A stretch of DNA of 38,937 bases from Mogibacterium sp. (GTDB lineage Bacteria > Bacillota > Clostridia > Peptostreptococcales > Anaerovoracaceae): contig JAFRKO010000013.1 of NCBI GenBank assembly GCA_017431685.1, positions 1 through 38,937 of the forward strand, given 5' to 3'. This document shows, piece after piece, positions 8,005-15,774 of this stretch (positions are counted from its first letter, which is position 1; the number at the start of each line of letters is the position of its first letter). The translations under genes were made by a program, and so were the position numbers. Under the pieces are notes generated by a model. The model saw only the letters and a list, made by a program, of their open reading frames with translations. It did not search any database and was not told the origin of the DNA.

Positions 8005-8730
8005 CTATTCCTTGCAGTAATATTTTATTGCCTCAGCAGCATACTCCGCGGTACCCACACCCCCTGCATCATCGATGTTCTTTGTGAACTCTCCTCCGCC
8101 GGCATACATACTTCCAAGGCTGTAGAGGATCTCTTTTGTGCAGGTGTAGAAGTTCTCAGTGATATATTCCTGTACTTTTTTTACCTGAGCTTGAACGACA
8201 GAGTCAGCTGGATCTTTATCTTTCATCTTTCCAAATTCTGCGAGCATCGACATCAGCTGGTCGCCCATCGACCTCATCTCTGATAATGTCCTGTTACTGT
8301 TTTTGGCTTCAAACTCTTTGTATTCTTTCGTCGATTCCCAAGATTCTTTTGCCTGGCGAGCATATTCATCAAGTTTTTTGGTATCAAATGCCGTGAAGTC
8401 CATACCTCTTCCTCCAGTTAGCTGTATTCCGCGTGCCAGTGTGATCAAATTATTGATGTGTTCCCTTTTAAGCATCAGCAATTCAATCTGCTGCTTTAAT
8501 GCTCTATCCCTGTCAAAGTCCGGGCTGTCTATTATCTCCCGGATGTCTTTTAATGGGAACTCTAACTCCCGGAACAGCAATATCTGTTGCAGCTTTTCGA
8601 GATCTTTTTCATTATATAGCCGATAGCCGGCATCAGAGTACTCAGCTGGATGGAGCAGACCAATCTTGTCGTAGTACTGCAACGTTCGTATGCTCACACC
8701 CGTCAGTTTGCTTACCTCATGCACAGTCAT
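8005..8730 (-). CDS. MerR family regulator with TipAS-like effector domain
   Basis: This 241-aa regulator has an N-terminal winged helix (MTVHEVSKLTGVSIRTLQYY at 1-20), a dimer coiled coil, and a C-terminal all-helical TipAS-like domain (about 130-241, with SMYAGGGEFTKNIDD). TipA-type proteins sense drug-like or peptide ligands and activate their own promoter by untwisting a long spacer. A TTG start at 8760 in the same frame is excluded because it lies within the -10 element of the promoter at 8760-8790. The ATG at 8730 has GGAGG 12 bases upstream. The ligand is unknown. No other gene is clearly in its transcript because a terminator follows. Confidence 0.88.
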   Translation of the reverse strand: MTVHEVSKLTGVSIRTLQYYDKIGLLHPAEYSDAGYRLYNEKDLEKLQQILLFRELEFPLKDIREIIDSPDFDRDRALKQQIELLMLKREHINNLITLARGIQLTGGRGMDFTAFDTKKLDEYARQAKESWESTKEYKEFEAKNSNRTLSEMRSMGDQLMSMLAEFGKMKDKDPADSVVQAQVKKVQEYITENFYTCTKEILYSLGSMYAGGGEFTKNIDDAGGVGTAEYAAEAIKYYCKE

Positions 8731-8759
8731 AGTAACCGCAAGCCTCCTCCTCTGATTCA

Positions 8760-8790
8760 ACTATAGACTATTACGTAACGTCAGAGTCAA
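8760..8790 (-). promoter_or_regulatory. MerR-type promoter with 19-bp spacer
   Basis: On the minus strand TTGACT (8790-8785) and TATAGT (8765-8760) are separated by exactly 19 bases, the hallmark of promoters activated by MerR proteins. The spacer contains ACGTTACGT and is flanked by GACT and AGTC arms, giving a dyad a MerR dimer could bind. It lies 30 bases before the regulator's ATG, so autoregulation is expected. Confidence 0.75.
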
Positions 8791-8905
8791 TATTTTTCAG
8801 AGAATTATTTCTCTTTTTAAGTTCAGTTAAGAATTCAGTTCTATACTGCAATTGTCAGAACAAACGAGACAAAGCTTTTCTTCATAAAACTCCATACAAA
8901 TACCT

Positions 8906-8959
8906 ATGACACTCCAGCCCTGCAAGGAAATAGTGAACCTCTTGTAGGGCTGTTGTCAT
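8906..8959. other. Long imperfect hairpin between merR and the Toprim gene
   Basis: ATGACA at 8906 pairs with the matching bases ending at 8959, and CAGCCCT-g-CAAG pairs with CTTG-t-AGGGCTG. This gives about 17 base pairs with one small bulge and a loop of about 15 bases. No T-run follows on either strand, so it does not look like a simple terminator. It could be an mRNA 3' stabiliser or terminator for the Toprim gene that ends at 8974, or a single-stranded DNA element. Confidence 0.5.
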
Positions 8960-8973
8960 GCTTATGATTTCTT

Positions 8974-9954
8974 TTACCTCGGATAGTCTGATCTGTTCTG
9001 CCTCATCCTTTTCGAATGTTCACTCTGTCTGAGATTCATAAGATAGTCATTGCAATCCTTGCCATAAGGTGGTGGTTCATCGCGTATGATATATCTGTCC
9101 TGCAAATTCTCTGCAATTGCCTTTGAGGCATTTCTTCCGGCAAAGTCGTTATCCAGATGGAGTACTATCGTATTGATTTCCGGATGTCTCTCAAGGACAT
9201 TTGACAGAGCCGCCGGTGTTTTCATGCCTCGCTTATTTGGGCTTGGAGCGTATACCCCGCCAAGAGATACCATAGGCTCTGCTCTCCACACGTTGGTTCT
9301 CATCTTCATTATTGTCGCAAACGACAGCAGATCTATAGCTGATTCGAAAGCATGAATCGTTGTGCCTTTAGGTATGTCTACCCTGAAGGAGTAAGCTTTA
9401 TCCGATCCAACTGCCTCGCCCATGATCCTCTCACCATTTGTAGCCCGATAACACGCATATGCAGCCCTGCCCGATTCATCATACCCAACAAAGATTGCAT
9501 TATGATATGGAAGCGACTCATATAAAAGTCCCTCATCGATGCAGTCACGTATGATATCTCTGTCGATGCTACGACCAGTGAGATACCGTATCACTTCCAG
9601 ATTAGTCTCGGATCTTTCCGGGAGAAGCAGTTTCCTTTCTGTACAATGGTTTCCTTTATTGAAATTCTGAGGAGTTTTTAACTGTATATCTAAGTAGTTT
9701 TCTGTAAGGACAGCCATAGCATCAAGGAATTGCAGGCCCTTAACCTTGATCAGATAATCGAGCGCAGTGCTGCCGCCAATACCTCTACTCCACCAGTACC
9801 ATTTTCCATTGGACAGCTTGAGCGAATCGTGGGTCGCGGTACAGTACGTGTTTCCCCTTACATGCACAAGTTCGGTCGGTTCATATGTCTGCAGGTATGT
9901 CAGCAGATCTATCGATCTCGCCTGCCTGATTTGTTCCTCTGTGTAATACGGCAT
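8974..9954 (-). CDS. DUF3991/Toprim domain protein (primase-like)
   Basis: This 326-aa protein resembles the DUF3991-plus-Toprim proteins of Firmicutes mobile elements. The N-terminal part has a CHC2/primase-like look (LTYLQTYEPTELVHVRGNTY, then WYWWSRGIGGSTALDYLI). The Toprim region includes HAFESAIDLLSFA (catalytic Glu), VSLGGVYAP and IVLHLDNDFAGRNAS (the DxD-type acidic motif). It ends with YGKDCNDYLM. Toprim domains perform metal-dependent phosphodiester chemistry, and a role in priming element replication is inferred. AAGGGAGA precedes the ATG. Confidence 0.85.
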   Translation of the reverse strand: MPYYTEEQIRQARSIDLLTYLQTYEPTELVHVRGNTYCTATHDSLKLSNGKWYWWSRGIGGSTALDYLIKVKGLQFLDAMAVLTENYLDIQLKTPQNFNKGNHCTERKLLLPERSETNLEVIRYLTGRSIDRDIIRDCIDEGLLYESLPYHNAIFVGYDESGRAAYACYRATNGERIMGEAVGSDKAYSFRVDIPKGTTIHAFESAIDLLSFATIMKMRTNVWRAEPMVSLGGVYAPSPNKRGMKTPAALSNVLERHPEINTIVLHLDNDFAGRNASKAIAENLQDRYIIRDEPPPYGKDCNDYLMNLRQSEHSKRMRQNRSDYPR

Positions 9955-9984
9955 AAGCTATTCTCCCTTCTGTTTCGATGCAAT

Positions 9985-10012
9985 AAAAAACTGCAGGCGA
10001 TATGTCTGCAGT
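9985..10012 (-). terminator. Intrinsic terminator after the acetyltransferase gene
   Basis: On the minus strand ACTGCAG and CTGCAGT form a 7-bp stem with a 9-base loop, followed by TTTTTT. It lies about 25 bases beyond the acetyltransferase stop and closes the accessory block. Confidence 0.75.
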
Positions 10013-10037
10013 CGATGTAAGGAAAGGAAAGTATAGT

Positions 10038-10619
10038 TTATTCTTTATTAGCAGTAATCATTTTAAGGACTGTTGCCGGTACTCCGCCAACGATAACATT
10101 GGCAGGAACATCTCTGTTGACTACAGCTCCGGCAGCTATAACAGAGTTGTCGCCTATCGTTACCCCTTTTGTAATAACCACATTTGACCCGATCCATACC
10201 CTTTTGCCTATGTAAATTGGTGCCGGATACAGGATATGTCGCTTTTCCGGATCAATATCATGATCCAGTGTCGCCATAACGACATTATGTCCGACAAAGG
10301 TTTCATCACCTATGTATATACCACCCTGATCCTGAAACTTGCAGCCTGAGTTGATAAAAACATAGTCTCCTATAGCGATATTTTTTCCAAAGTCAGTGTA
10401 GAACGGCGGCTCTACTCTGAGACCTTTACCAACAGGTCTGCCTGTCATTTTCGAGAACAGCTCTGCTATTTCTGTTTCATCTTCATGCCAAACATTGTTG
10501 ATCTCGAAAAGAAATCTCCTTGTTTCCTGTATATGCTGCCTCATCGATAACACTATTTCAGGATCTTCTCCAAAGGGTTCTCCTTTGTCAAAGTGTTCCA
10601 ACAGTTCCTTAAGATCCAT
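10038..10619 (-). CDS. Sugar O-acetyltransferase (LacA/Maa family)
   Basis: This 193-aa enzyme would transfer acetyl from acetyl-CoA to a sugar or similar hydroxyl. It has the family's N-terminal helical cap and then a left-handed beta helix with hexapeptide repeats (IGDYVFINSGCKFQDQGG, IYIGKRVWIGSNVVITKG, IGDNSVIAAGAVVNRDVP). The catalytic His lies in ATLDHDIDPEKR. The ATG at 10619 was chosen because GGAGG is 10 bases upstream; the first in-frame ATG (10628) is only one base from GGAGG. It is the last gene of the accessory block. The natural substrate is unknown. Confidence 0.85.
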   Translation of the reverse strand: MDLKELLEHFDKGEPFGEDPEIVLSMRQHIQETRRFLFEINNVWHEDETEIAELFSKMTGRPVGKGLRVEPPFYTDFGKNIAIGDYVFINSGCKFQDQGGIYIGDETFVGHNVVMATLDHDIDPEKRHILYPAPIYIGKRVWIGSNVVITKGVTIGDNSVIAAGAVVNRDVPANVIVGGVPATVLKMITANKE

Positions 10620-10642
10620 ATTGTTCATACCTCCGCATCATG

Positions 10643-11227
10643 TCATCTTGTAAATCTTACGATATATGCACCAAGAACCTGCCTGCATGGAATTGCAGCT
10701 GCATTTTCTGCTGTGAGGTCAGCCTTTTCATATTCATGTTCAACGTCTTCGCGAAACGCCGGTAGTGTTTTTCCTATGCTGACACCATGTGCATCGCCTT
10801 CATTAAAATGCCAGGCAAATTCACAGTCGCAGAATTCCTTATTATTGGCGATTACTTCAGCTTCTCTGAATGCCTCGCTGCCTGACAAGAAGAAGCATCC
10901 GTCATTATCTTTCTCTGCAGGGCATCCGCCCTCTATGCCAACACCTGTATATATGAGTGTCAGAAATGGAGAAACGATTCTGACAGTCTTGCCTGTTCTT
11001 TCAAAAGATATGTCATCTTTTGAACTGTCCCAATTATCTATGTTGATCCATCCTCGCTTGCCGTAAGCCCGTACAGGAGTATTGAATTCCACGTAGACTT
11101 CTTTTTCATCTCTGATCTCAGCATTGATCCGAAGTACCGGCCGAAGGGACTCAAAACTATCAGGCAACATTGCCCTTAGTCTGTCCTGCTCTGCTCCATA
11201 TGCCATTACAAACTGCTCGATCTGCAT
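10643..11227 (-). CDS. Conserved hypothetical protein (194 aa)
   Basis: This soluble, beta-rich protein starts MQIEQFVMAYGAEQDRLRAM and contains VLRINAEIRDEKEVYVEFNT, ISFERTGKTVRIVSP and TGVGIEGGCPAEKDNDGCFF. I have the impression of a family widespread in Clostridia but cannot name it with confidence; an acetoacetate decarboxylase-like fold is a guess. The ATG at 11227 has GGAGAAG four bases upstream; a TTG five codons earlier is unlikely. It lies 23 bases before the acetyltransferase and 15 bases after the nuclease-like gene. Confidence 0.75.
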   Translation of the reverse strand: MQIEQFVMAYGAEQDRLRAMLPDSFESLRPVLRINAEIRDEKEVYVEFNTPVRAYGKRGWINIDNWDSSKDDISFERTGKTVRIVSPFLTLIYTGVGIEGGCPAEKDNDGCFFLSGSEAFREAEVIANNKEFCDCEFAWHFNEGDAHGVSIGKTLPAFREDVEHEYEKADLTAENAAAIPCRQVLGAYIVRFTR

Positions 11228-11242
11228 AAAACTTCTCCACAA

Positions 11243-11830
11243 TCAATCGTATATAGTATAGTCTCGTTCAAAGAGTTCCTCGCTGATCTGTTCATGCAAT
11301 ATCTCTGCAGGGATCTTTGCCATGAGTTTTTCCGCGATGAACTTCTTGCTCTTCTGTGCATATTTCGGCATCTTGTTTTCTGCCAGTATATGTGAGAATT
11401 CTGACTTCCACAGCAGACTCATCTTGTTCTGCAGCTTTGCCTTAGGATTTAGTTTTGCTTCCCTGACGCGGTAAAAGTCGACCTCTCCTTTGATCAGTTC
11501 GACCGAGATGATCCCCCAATGTGCCGGCACATGTTCTGCTGCATGATGAGCATGTGTTGATCCGACAACAAGATAGTTCTCGTCATAGAACTTATCATAG
11601 TATTTCACTTGTGTCGCAAGTCTCACGTAGCTGTCAGCATCACTTTTGATCTCAATGCCGCAGACTTTGCCAGGCAATACCATTACAACATCTGCGCGCG
11701 CCTTGCCAGTTACCTTCTCTTCAAGGAATCTGACCTTACCATGATAACGCTCCAGATAATCAAATAAAGGCTCACGTATATCTGCATCCAGAAGGGTTGC
11801 GTCACTCGACATAATGGATCCTGCTTTCAT
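11243..11830 (-). CDS. sce7726-like protein, PD-(D/E)XK nuclease-type fold
   Basis: This 195-aa protein has the core of a restriction-endonuclease-like fold: DADIREPLFDYLERY (helix), RFLEEKVTGKARADVVMVL (acidic residues in E-x-RADVV), then GIEIKSDADSYVRLATQVKYY with the E-x-K signature. These residues would coordinate Mg2+ for DNA cleavage. The family is common on phages and ICEs. Starts at 11830 and 11812 both have an AGGAT motif in range. It may act in DNA maintenance or defence; the target is unknown. Confidence 0.7.
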   Translation of the reverse strand: MKAGSIMSSDATLLDADIREPLFDYLERYHGKVRFLEEKVTGKARADVVMVLPGKVCGIEIKSDADSYVRLATQVKYYDKFYDENYLVVGSTHAHHAAEHVPAHWGIISVELIKGEVDFYRVREAKLNPKAKLQNKMSLLWKSEFSHILAENKMPKYAQKSKKFIAEKLMAKIPAEILHEQISEELFERDYTIYD

Positions 11831-11857
11831 CGAATCTATCCTGTTGGAATTAGCTGA

Positions 11858-12340
11858 TCACCAAATAAATGGAATCAGTTTTTTCGTCCTTTCCTTGTAT
11901 TCCCGGTATTCTTCACCGAAGTCCTGTTCAAGACGCTTCTCCTCGCTGCTTACCTGCACCATCATGACAGCAAAGAACAGTACGAACACCACTACAGCCT
12001 TCATTGAGCGAAGGTATATGAGCAATCCGATATAGTATACAAACACTCCAAGGAGCATCGGATTGCGGCATATCCTGTACGGACCATCCGTCATAAGATT
12101 ACTGGTTCTAGAAGCGACCTCATGATTGAATGCATCCATCGGGTTGCCTTTGCCGACTCTTTTCATGTATATGATAGTCCATATACTCAGACCGATGCCG
12201 ATAATTGCAAGCGAGATACATAATATGATCTGTGCAGCCCCAGCCTGTATGTCACCCGACACTCTCCACATAATCAGTGGGATCAGTATTACAAACAGTG
12301 CCAGCCCTATGAAATATCCAAGTATTTCTCTTCTTTTCAT
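11858..12340 (-). CDS. ICMT/PEMT-type membrane methyltransferase
   Basis: This 160-aa membrane protein has four or so hydrophobic segments and the conserved C-terminal block of isoprenylcysteine carboxyl methyltransferase-like proteins: GPYRICRNPMLLGVFVYYIG, then EEKRLEQDFGEEYREYKERT. That block binds S-adenosylmethionine and a lipid-like substrate. The start at 12340 was chosen to fit the family length; no strong ribosome site is seen, only AAAAAGG 13 bases upstream. It is 16 bases after the GNAT gene. The substrate is unknown. Confidence 0.75.
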   Translation of the reverse strand: MKRREILGYFIGLALFVILIPLIMWRVSGDIQAGAAQIILCISLAIIGIGLSIWTIIYMKRVGKGNPMDAFNHEVASRTSNLMTDGPYRICRNPMLLGVFVYYIGLLIYLRSMKAVVVFVLFFAVMMVQVSSEEKRLEQDFGEEYREYKERTKKLIPFIW

Positions 12341-12356
12341 TTCATGGTCAACCTTT

Positions 12357-12884
12357 TTACAAATCCATTCTTTTCTCAAACCGAAACATGCCATCCGGGA
12401 AATGCTCATCTGGTCCAGCCTCTATGTCAGAATCACTTGGATCAGGATGATGGCTGTTGTAGAACTCAACAATATGGAATCCGCAGCGGTTCACATAGAA
12501 ATGTATATTACGCTTTTCAAAATATGGAGTCACTGTTTCCCAGACTCTTACCTCCGGATGTAACTTTTCGACCTCGCACCAGGCAGCATAACCGATGCCC
12601 TTGCTATGGACACCCGGAGAAACGAAAAGTATGTCCAAATCACCGCGCTCACAATCGACTTTTATTATTACGCCCCCGATGGGTTCTCCGTCCTGCATGA
12701 TGCGGTAAGCCTCACCGCCATCGATCGACTTTTCGATCGTCTCCCGTGAGATGATCTGACCTTCATCTTCGAAGTGATCATCCCGTAACCCGAATTCCTG
12801 CAGGGCACCATAATTGAATGCCTCCTGATTGTCTTTTATAAATTGTTCTCTGTCTGATTCAGCAAGGGGTTTGAGTTCTATCAT
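12357..12884 (-). CDS. GNAT family N-acetyltransferase
   Basis: This 175-aa protein has a GNAT layout: MIELKPLAESDREQFIKDNQ at the start, AYRIMQDGEPIGGVIIKVD in the central strands, LDILFVSPGVHSKGIGYAAW with the acetyl-CoA pyrophosphate loop (HSKGIG), and NIHFYVNRCGFHIVEFYN in the last strand-helix pair. The acceptor is unknown. The start may be this ATG or the GTG nine bases upstream, which is better spaced from AGAAGG. Acidic and His/Asp-rich residues (HHPDPSDSD) lie near the C-terminus. Confidence 0.82.
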   Translation of the reverse strand: MIELKPLAESDREQFIKDNQEAFNYGALQEFGLRDDHFEDEGQIISRETIEKSIDGGEAYRIMQDGEPIGGVIIKVDCERGDLDILFVSPGVHSKGIGYAAWCEVEKLHPEVRVWETVTPYFEKRNIHFYVNRCGFHIVEFYNSHHPDPSDSDIEAGPDEHFPDGMFRFEKRMDL

Positions 12885-12894
12885 TATTATCACT

Positions 12895-13230
12895 TTACCT
12901 TCTGATGAATCTGTCATCTGAGATCAGATCCTCTGCTCTGTAATATCGTTCGACTGTCATGTGTATATCGTATTTCTCGCGCAGTGAAGCTATTGTCTCC
13001 ATCATAGGTGAGGCATGATGTGCATCAAGTGCTTCCTGGCTTTCCCATGAATCTATCAGAAGAACTGTGTCCGAATCCTCAAGTGACCAGTAGTATTCAT
13101 ATCGAAGATTTCCTTCCTCCGCTCTGATCGCGTCTATGGTACCGGATTCCTTCATCTCCTGAAGAAAGTACTTCACGCTGTTATTCTTTCCTGTATATCT
13201 GATATTGATCGTTATCCGCATATTACTCAT
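12895..13230 (-). CDS. ABM-family putative quinol monooxygenase
   Basis: This 111-aa protein matches the antibiotic biosynthesis monooxygenase (ABM) ferredoxin-like fold. It has MRITINIRYTGKNNSVKYF, then EEGNLRYEYYWSLEDSDTVL, then LIDSWESQEALDAHHASPMM. These dimeric proteins oxidise small aromatic or quinol compounds without a metal or cofactor, or serve as stress proteins. The ATG at 13230 follows GGGAG by five bases and overlaps the stop of the preceding gene by 8 bases, suggesting translational coupling. Confidence 0.8.
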   Translation of the reverse strand: MSNMRITINIRYTGKNNSVKYFLQEMKESGTIDAIRAEEGNLRYEYYWSLEDSDTVLLIDSWESQEALDAHHASPMMETIASLREKYDIHMTVERYYRAEDLISDDRFIRR

Positions 13231-13489
13231 TGATCTCCCTGTATAGTTTATTGATGCTAACCTGTGCATGCTCGGATATGTGTTTATTGATAAGCCTATC
13301 TCTGAGGTCTTTGATCGCGACCATCTCGTCAGCTACATCTTCCAGTCTATGCTTCTCTCCACCGATATAGCTTATCATTCTTTCGGCGGTAAATTCGGTG
13401 TTCATCTCAGCGCAAATCAACCGAGAGAACTCCTCCGGATATCCTTTTCTGAGCATCAAATCATATAGCATCTCAGTCTTGCTCTCCAT
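13223..13489 (-). CDS. Hypothetical 88-aa helical protein
   Basis: A small, charged, all-helical protein (MESKTEMLYDLMLRKGYPEE start, ISYIGGEKHRLEDVADEMVA in the middle). I do not recognise the family. It is embedded in the accessory operon: three bases after the Spo0A-C-like gene and overlapping the ABM gene by 8 bases. GGGAG stands 11 bases before its ATG. Confidence 0.7.
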   Translation of the reverse strand: MESKTEMLYDLMLRKGYPEEFSRLICAEMNTEFTAERMISYIGGEKHRLEDVADEMVAIKDLRDRLINKHISEHAQVSINKLYREINE

Positions 13490-13492
13490 CTG

Positions 13493-13687
13493 TCATGACA
13501 CTCCCATGACCTGATCCGCCATTTTTTTAAGAAACTCTTCCACAGATGGCTCACGATCTCCGAAAGTATTTATAAAGGCAGGTGATTTCTGCAGATATGC
13601 TTCATGTATAGACTTCTGCATCTCTTCTCTGACTTCTTCCTCAGAGACTCCATTCTGCAGGGCAACCTGCTTAAGGATGTCTTTCAT
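13493..13687 (-). CDS. Small protein resembling the Spo0A C-terminal domain
   Basis: This 64-aa protein (MKDILKQVALQNGVSEEEVR start, PSVEEFLKKMADQ end) matches small proteins of Clostridia annotated as Spo0A C-terminal-like. They keep a short helical segment but not the DNA-binding core of true Spo0A. A direct sporulation role is therefore doubtful. GGAGG lies six bases upstream of this ATG, which rules out the longer in-frame start at 13732. Confidence 0.7.
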   Translation of the reverse strand: MKDILKQVALQNGVSEEEVREEMQKSIHEAYLQKSPAFINTFGDREPSVEEFLKKMADQVMGVS

Positions 13688-13765
13688 AATCGTTCCTCCA
13701 ATAGTATTTCTTTCAACTTTCGTTTTATCCACATCAGCGAGATTGGAAACATCTGGCGATGAGAC

Positions 13766-14629
13766 TCAAAACAACGTCATTTGTTCAAACCTATCAGGCA
13801 TCTCCTGCATGTAGGTAAAGCAATCCTCAGGTGTATGAAGGATACCATGCTTTTCACATCGTTCATGGAAAACAGGCATCCATTCTGCACTTAAGTCGCT
13901 GACGACCTCATAACTGTTTCCGTATTTAGCCTGGTACTTTTGAGCCAGTCCCGGGAAATATCTGTTCAGTGCTCTGTAGTAGTATTCGCGATCCCCTTCT
14001 CTCAGTGTCATTCCCAGGTTCCAGCAGATGATGCCTTTTACGCCAGCATCGATGCACCAGTCGAGGATCTGATCAACGTTTTCTATTGTGTCCGTGAGGA
14101 AAGGAAGGATCGGCGTCATCCAGACTACAGTCGGGACATCTGCTTTCTGAAACTCCTTCAGAACCTCGTATCTTCGTCTGGAGTTACATACACCGGGCTC
14201 TAGTATTTTGCTCAATTCTTCATCTGCGATAGTCAGCGAGGTCTGAACGACCGCTTTAGCCTTCTGATTGATGCTTTGAAGAATATCCATATCACGTAAG
14301 ACCATGTCTGATTTGGTCAGGACTGCTGCGCCGAAACCGTATCTGTCGATCAGTTCCAGGCATCGACGTGTGATTTGAAGATCTCTTTCACACGGCTGAT
14401 ATGGGTCGCACATCGACCCCGTACCGATCATGATCTTCTTGCGTTTTTTGCGAAGGATCTGCTCAAGCAGCTCAGGTGCATTTTCTTTTACTTCTATATC
14501 TTCAAAAGAATGTGTGAACTGATAGCATTTGCTCCGGGAATCGCAATAAACGCAGCCATGCATACAGCCGCGGTATACATTCATTCCATTTGACTGTGTA
14601 AGAAGCGATTTTGCCTGTACAAAATGCAA
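13766..14629 (-). CDS. SPL-family radical SAM protein
   Basis: This 287-aa enzyme carries the radical SAM iron-sulfur motif as CMHGCVYC (Cys-x3-Cys-x2-Cys, about residues 22-29) and the family's GTGSMCDPYQPCERDLQITR segment. It resembles the spore photoproduct lyase-like/Rv2578c group, which uses S-adenosylmethionine to make a radical. Substrates of most members are unknown. The start is a TTG with GAGGTGAGGAAGGA just upstream. It lies 27 bases after the metallophosphoesterase gene and may act in nucleic acid repair or modification. Confidence 0.85.
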   Translation of the reverse strand: MHFVQAKSLLTQSNGMNVYRGCMHGCVYCDSRSKCYQFTHSFEDIEVKENAPELLEQILRKKRKKIMIGTGSMCDPYQPCERDLQITRRCLELIDRYGFGAAVLTKSDMVLRDMDILQSINQKAKAVVQTSLTIADEELSKILEPGVCNSRRRYEVLKEFQKADVPTVVWMTPILPFLTDTIENVDQILDWCIDAGVKGIICWNLGMTLREGDREYYYRALNRYFPGLAQKYQAKYGNSYEVVSDLSAEWMPVFHERCEKHGILHTPEDCFTYMQEMPDRFEQMTLF

Positions 14630-14656
14630 TCCTTCCTCACCTCTTTCTGCCTTTCT

Positions 14657-15367
14657 TCACTTGATTCCTTTGTATTCCCATGTTTCGGTATCAATCAACA
14701 GGAGATCTTCTGTTCCGATCGGGTCTCCATTCCTGTAGGTAGAGAACAGGTCGCAGGAAAGTACATTGCCAAGTCTGTCAATCTGCATCACAGGTGTATG
14801 TCCGACCACCTGCAGGATATCTGACTCTTTATACATTTTCTCGTTATAGTACTGCGGCCTGAACCAGAGCGGAGAGGCATCATCCCACATCTCTCTCATT
14901 CCCAGAGTGTTGATCTTGTCTATAACTGCATCGGTATCGTCATAATTAACATCCAATGCATAGTACTTTACGAATGCATGAGTTAGACCGCCGTGGCAAA
15001 ACAGGACGTTATCTATCCTGTGGATATATGCCATCTGATACCGATCCGGCAGTTCTCTTCGCAGAGCGCTGAGTTTCTCCTGGACTACAGGTATGGCGAG
15101 TGATGAAAAACCGCTCTCATACTGGATCCATTCATATGACAGATCATGATTGCCATAACACCACAGTGTATCCGGGAATTCCTTCTGGAACTGTATAGCT
15201 GCATCGAAGGTATCTTCATACAGTCCAAGATCGTATTCTCTGCCCCAGTCATCAGGTATATCCATAAGGCAAACTGCTTTCTCTGCAGCGTCATCTTTCA
15301 TTATTTCTGCCGCTCTATCAAACATCCATGGCTTCAGATGGACATCTGGTATCACTAATACTTTCAC
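14657..15367 (-). CDS. Calcineurin-like metallophosphoesterase
   Basis: This 236-aa protein begins VKVLVIPDVHLKP, giving the D-x-H metal motif, followed by WCYGNHDLSYEW (GNHD), VLFCHGGLTHAF and ILQVVGHTPVMQ (GHxP). These are the ligands of a two-metal phosphoesterase, probably acting on phosphoproteins or nucleotides. The second motif (GDxxD) is replaced by MDIPDDWGRE, so the Asp ligand is kept in altered form. The start is the GTG at 15367, seven bases after GGAGGG. It is the first gene of the ten-gene accessory block. Confidence 0.85.
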   Translation of the reverse strand: MKVLVIPDVHLKPWMFDRAAEIMKDDAAEKAVCLMDIPDDWGREYDLGLYEDTFDAAIQFQKEFPDTLWCYGNHDLSYEWIQYESGFSSLAIPVVQEKLSALRRELPDRYQMAYIHRIDNVLFCHGGLTHAFVKYYALDVNYDDTDAVIDKINTLGMREMWDDASPLWFRPQYYNEKMYKESDILQVVGHTPVMQIDRLGNVLSCDLFSTYRNGDPIGTEDLLLIDTETWEYKGIK

Positions 15368-15466
15368 TTCAAAACCCTCCTTGATTTCAGTGTATGTATC
15401 GCGGCATGCACAGCATGATTTTAACACACTGTGCGCCGCTGTTTGTGTACGTTTGAAAGAATCTGA

Positions 15467-15751
15467 CTATCTCTCGAAAGAGTCTCTTTCGGCACTCTGT
15501 CTCTGCTTTTCTCTTGCCCTCTGCGCAAGAAGCTGAGCGACTCTGATGCCCTGTTCCTCAGACATTGTGATGCCACGGGACATCCTTGTATGATCGGGTG
15601 ACCATTCGCGAATATCGAGCTTTGGCGCTCCGCCATTCCAGGATACGAGATTCAGTTCCCTTCTCCAGCCATTGTCGCTCGCAGCATCAAGTGCTCCAAT
15701 GAACTCCTTGATCTCAAAAGTCACTTCTCCGTTGTTGCTTTTTTCTGCCAT
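15467..15751 (-). CDS. YdbC/PC4-type single-strand DNA-binding protein
   Basis: This 94-aa protein has the PC4/YdbC fold pattern: VTFEIKEFIGALDAASDNGW, WNGGAPKLDIREWSPDH, then MSEEQGIRVAQLL. YdbC-type proteins are dimers that bind single-stranded DNA, suitable for an element with a single-stranded transfer intermediate. AGGAGG lies six bases before the chosen ATG. It follows the RadC-like gene by 23 bases and precedes the accessory block. Confidence 0.88.
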   Translation of the reverse strand: MAEKSNNGEVTFEIKEFIGALDAASDNGWRRELNLVSWNGGAPKLDIREWSPDHTRMSRGITMSEEQGIRVAQLLAQRAREKQRQSAERDSFER

Positions 15752-15774
15752 AAAACACCTCCTGTTCTTCCGAA

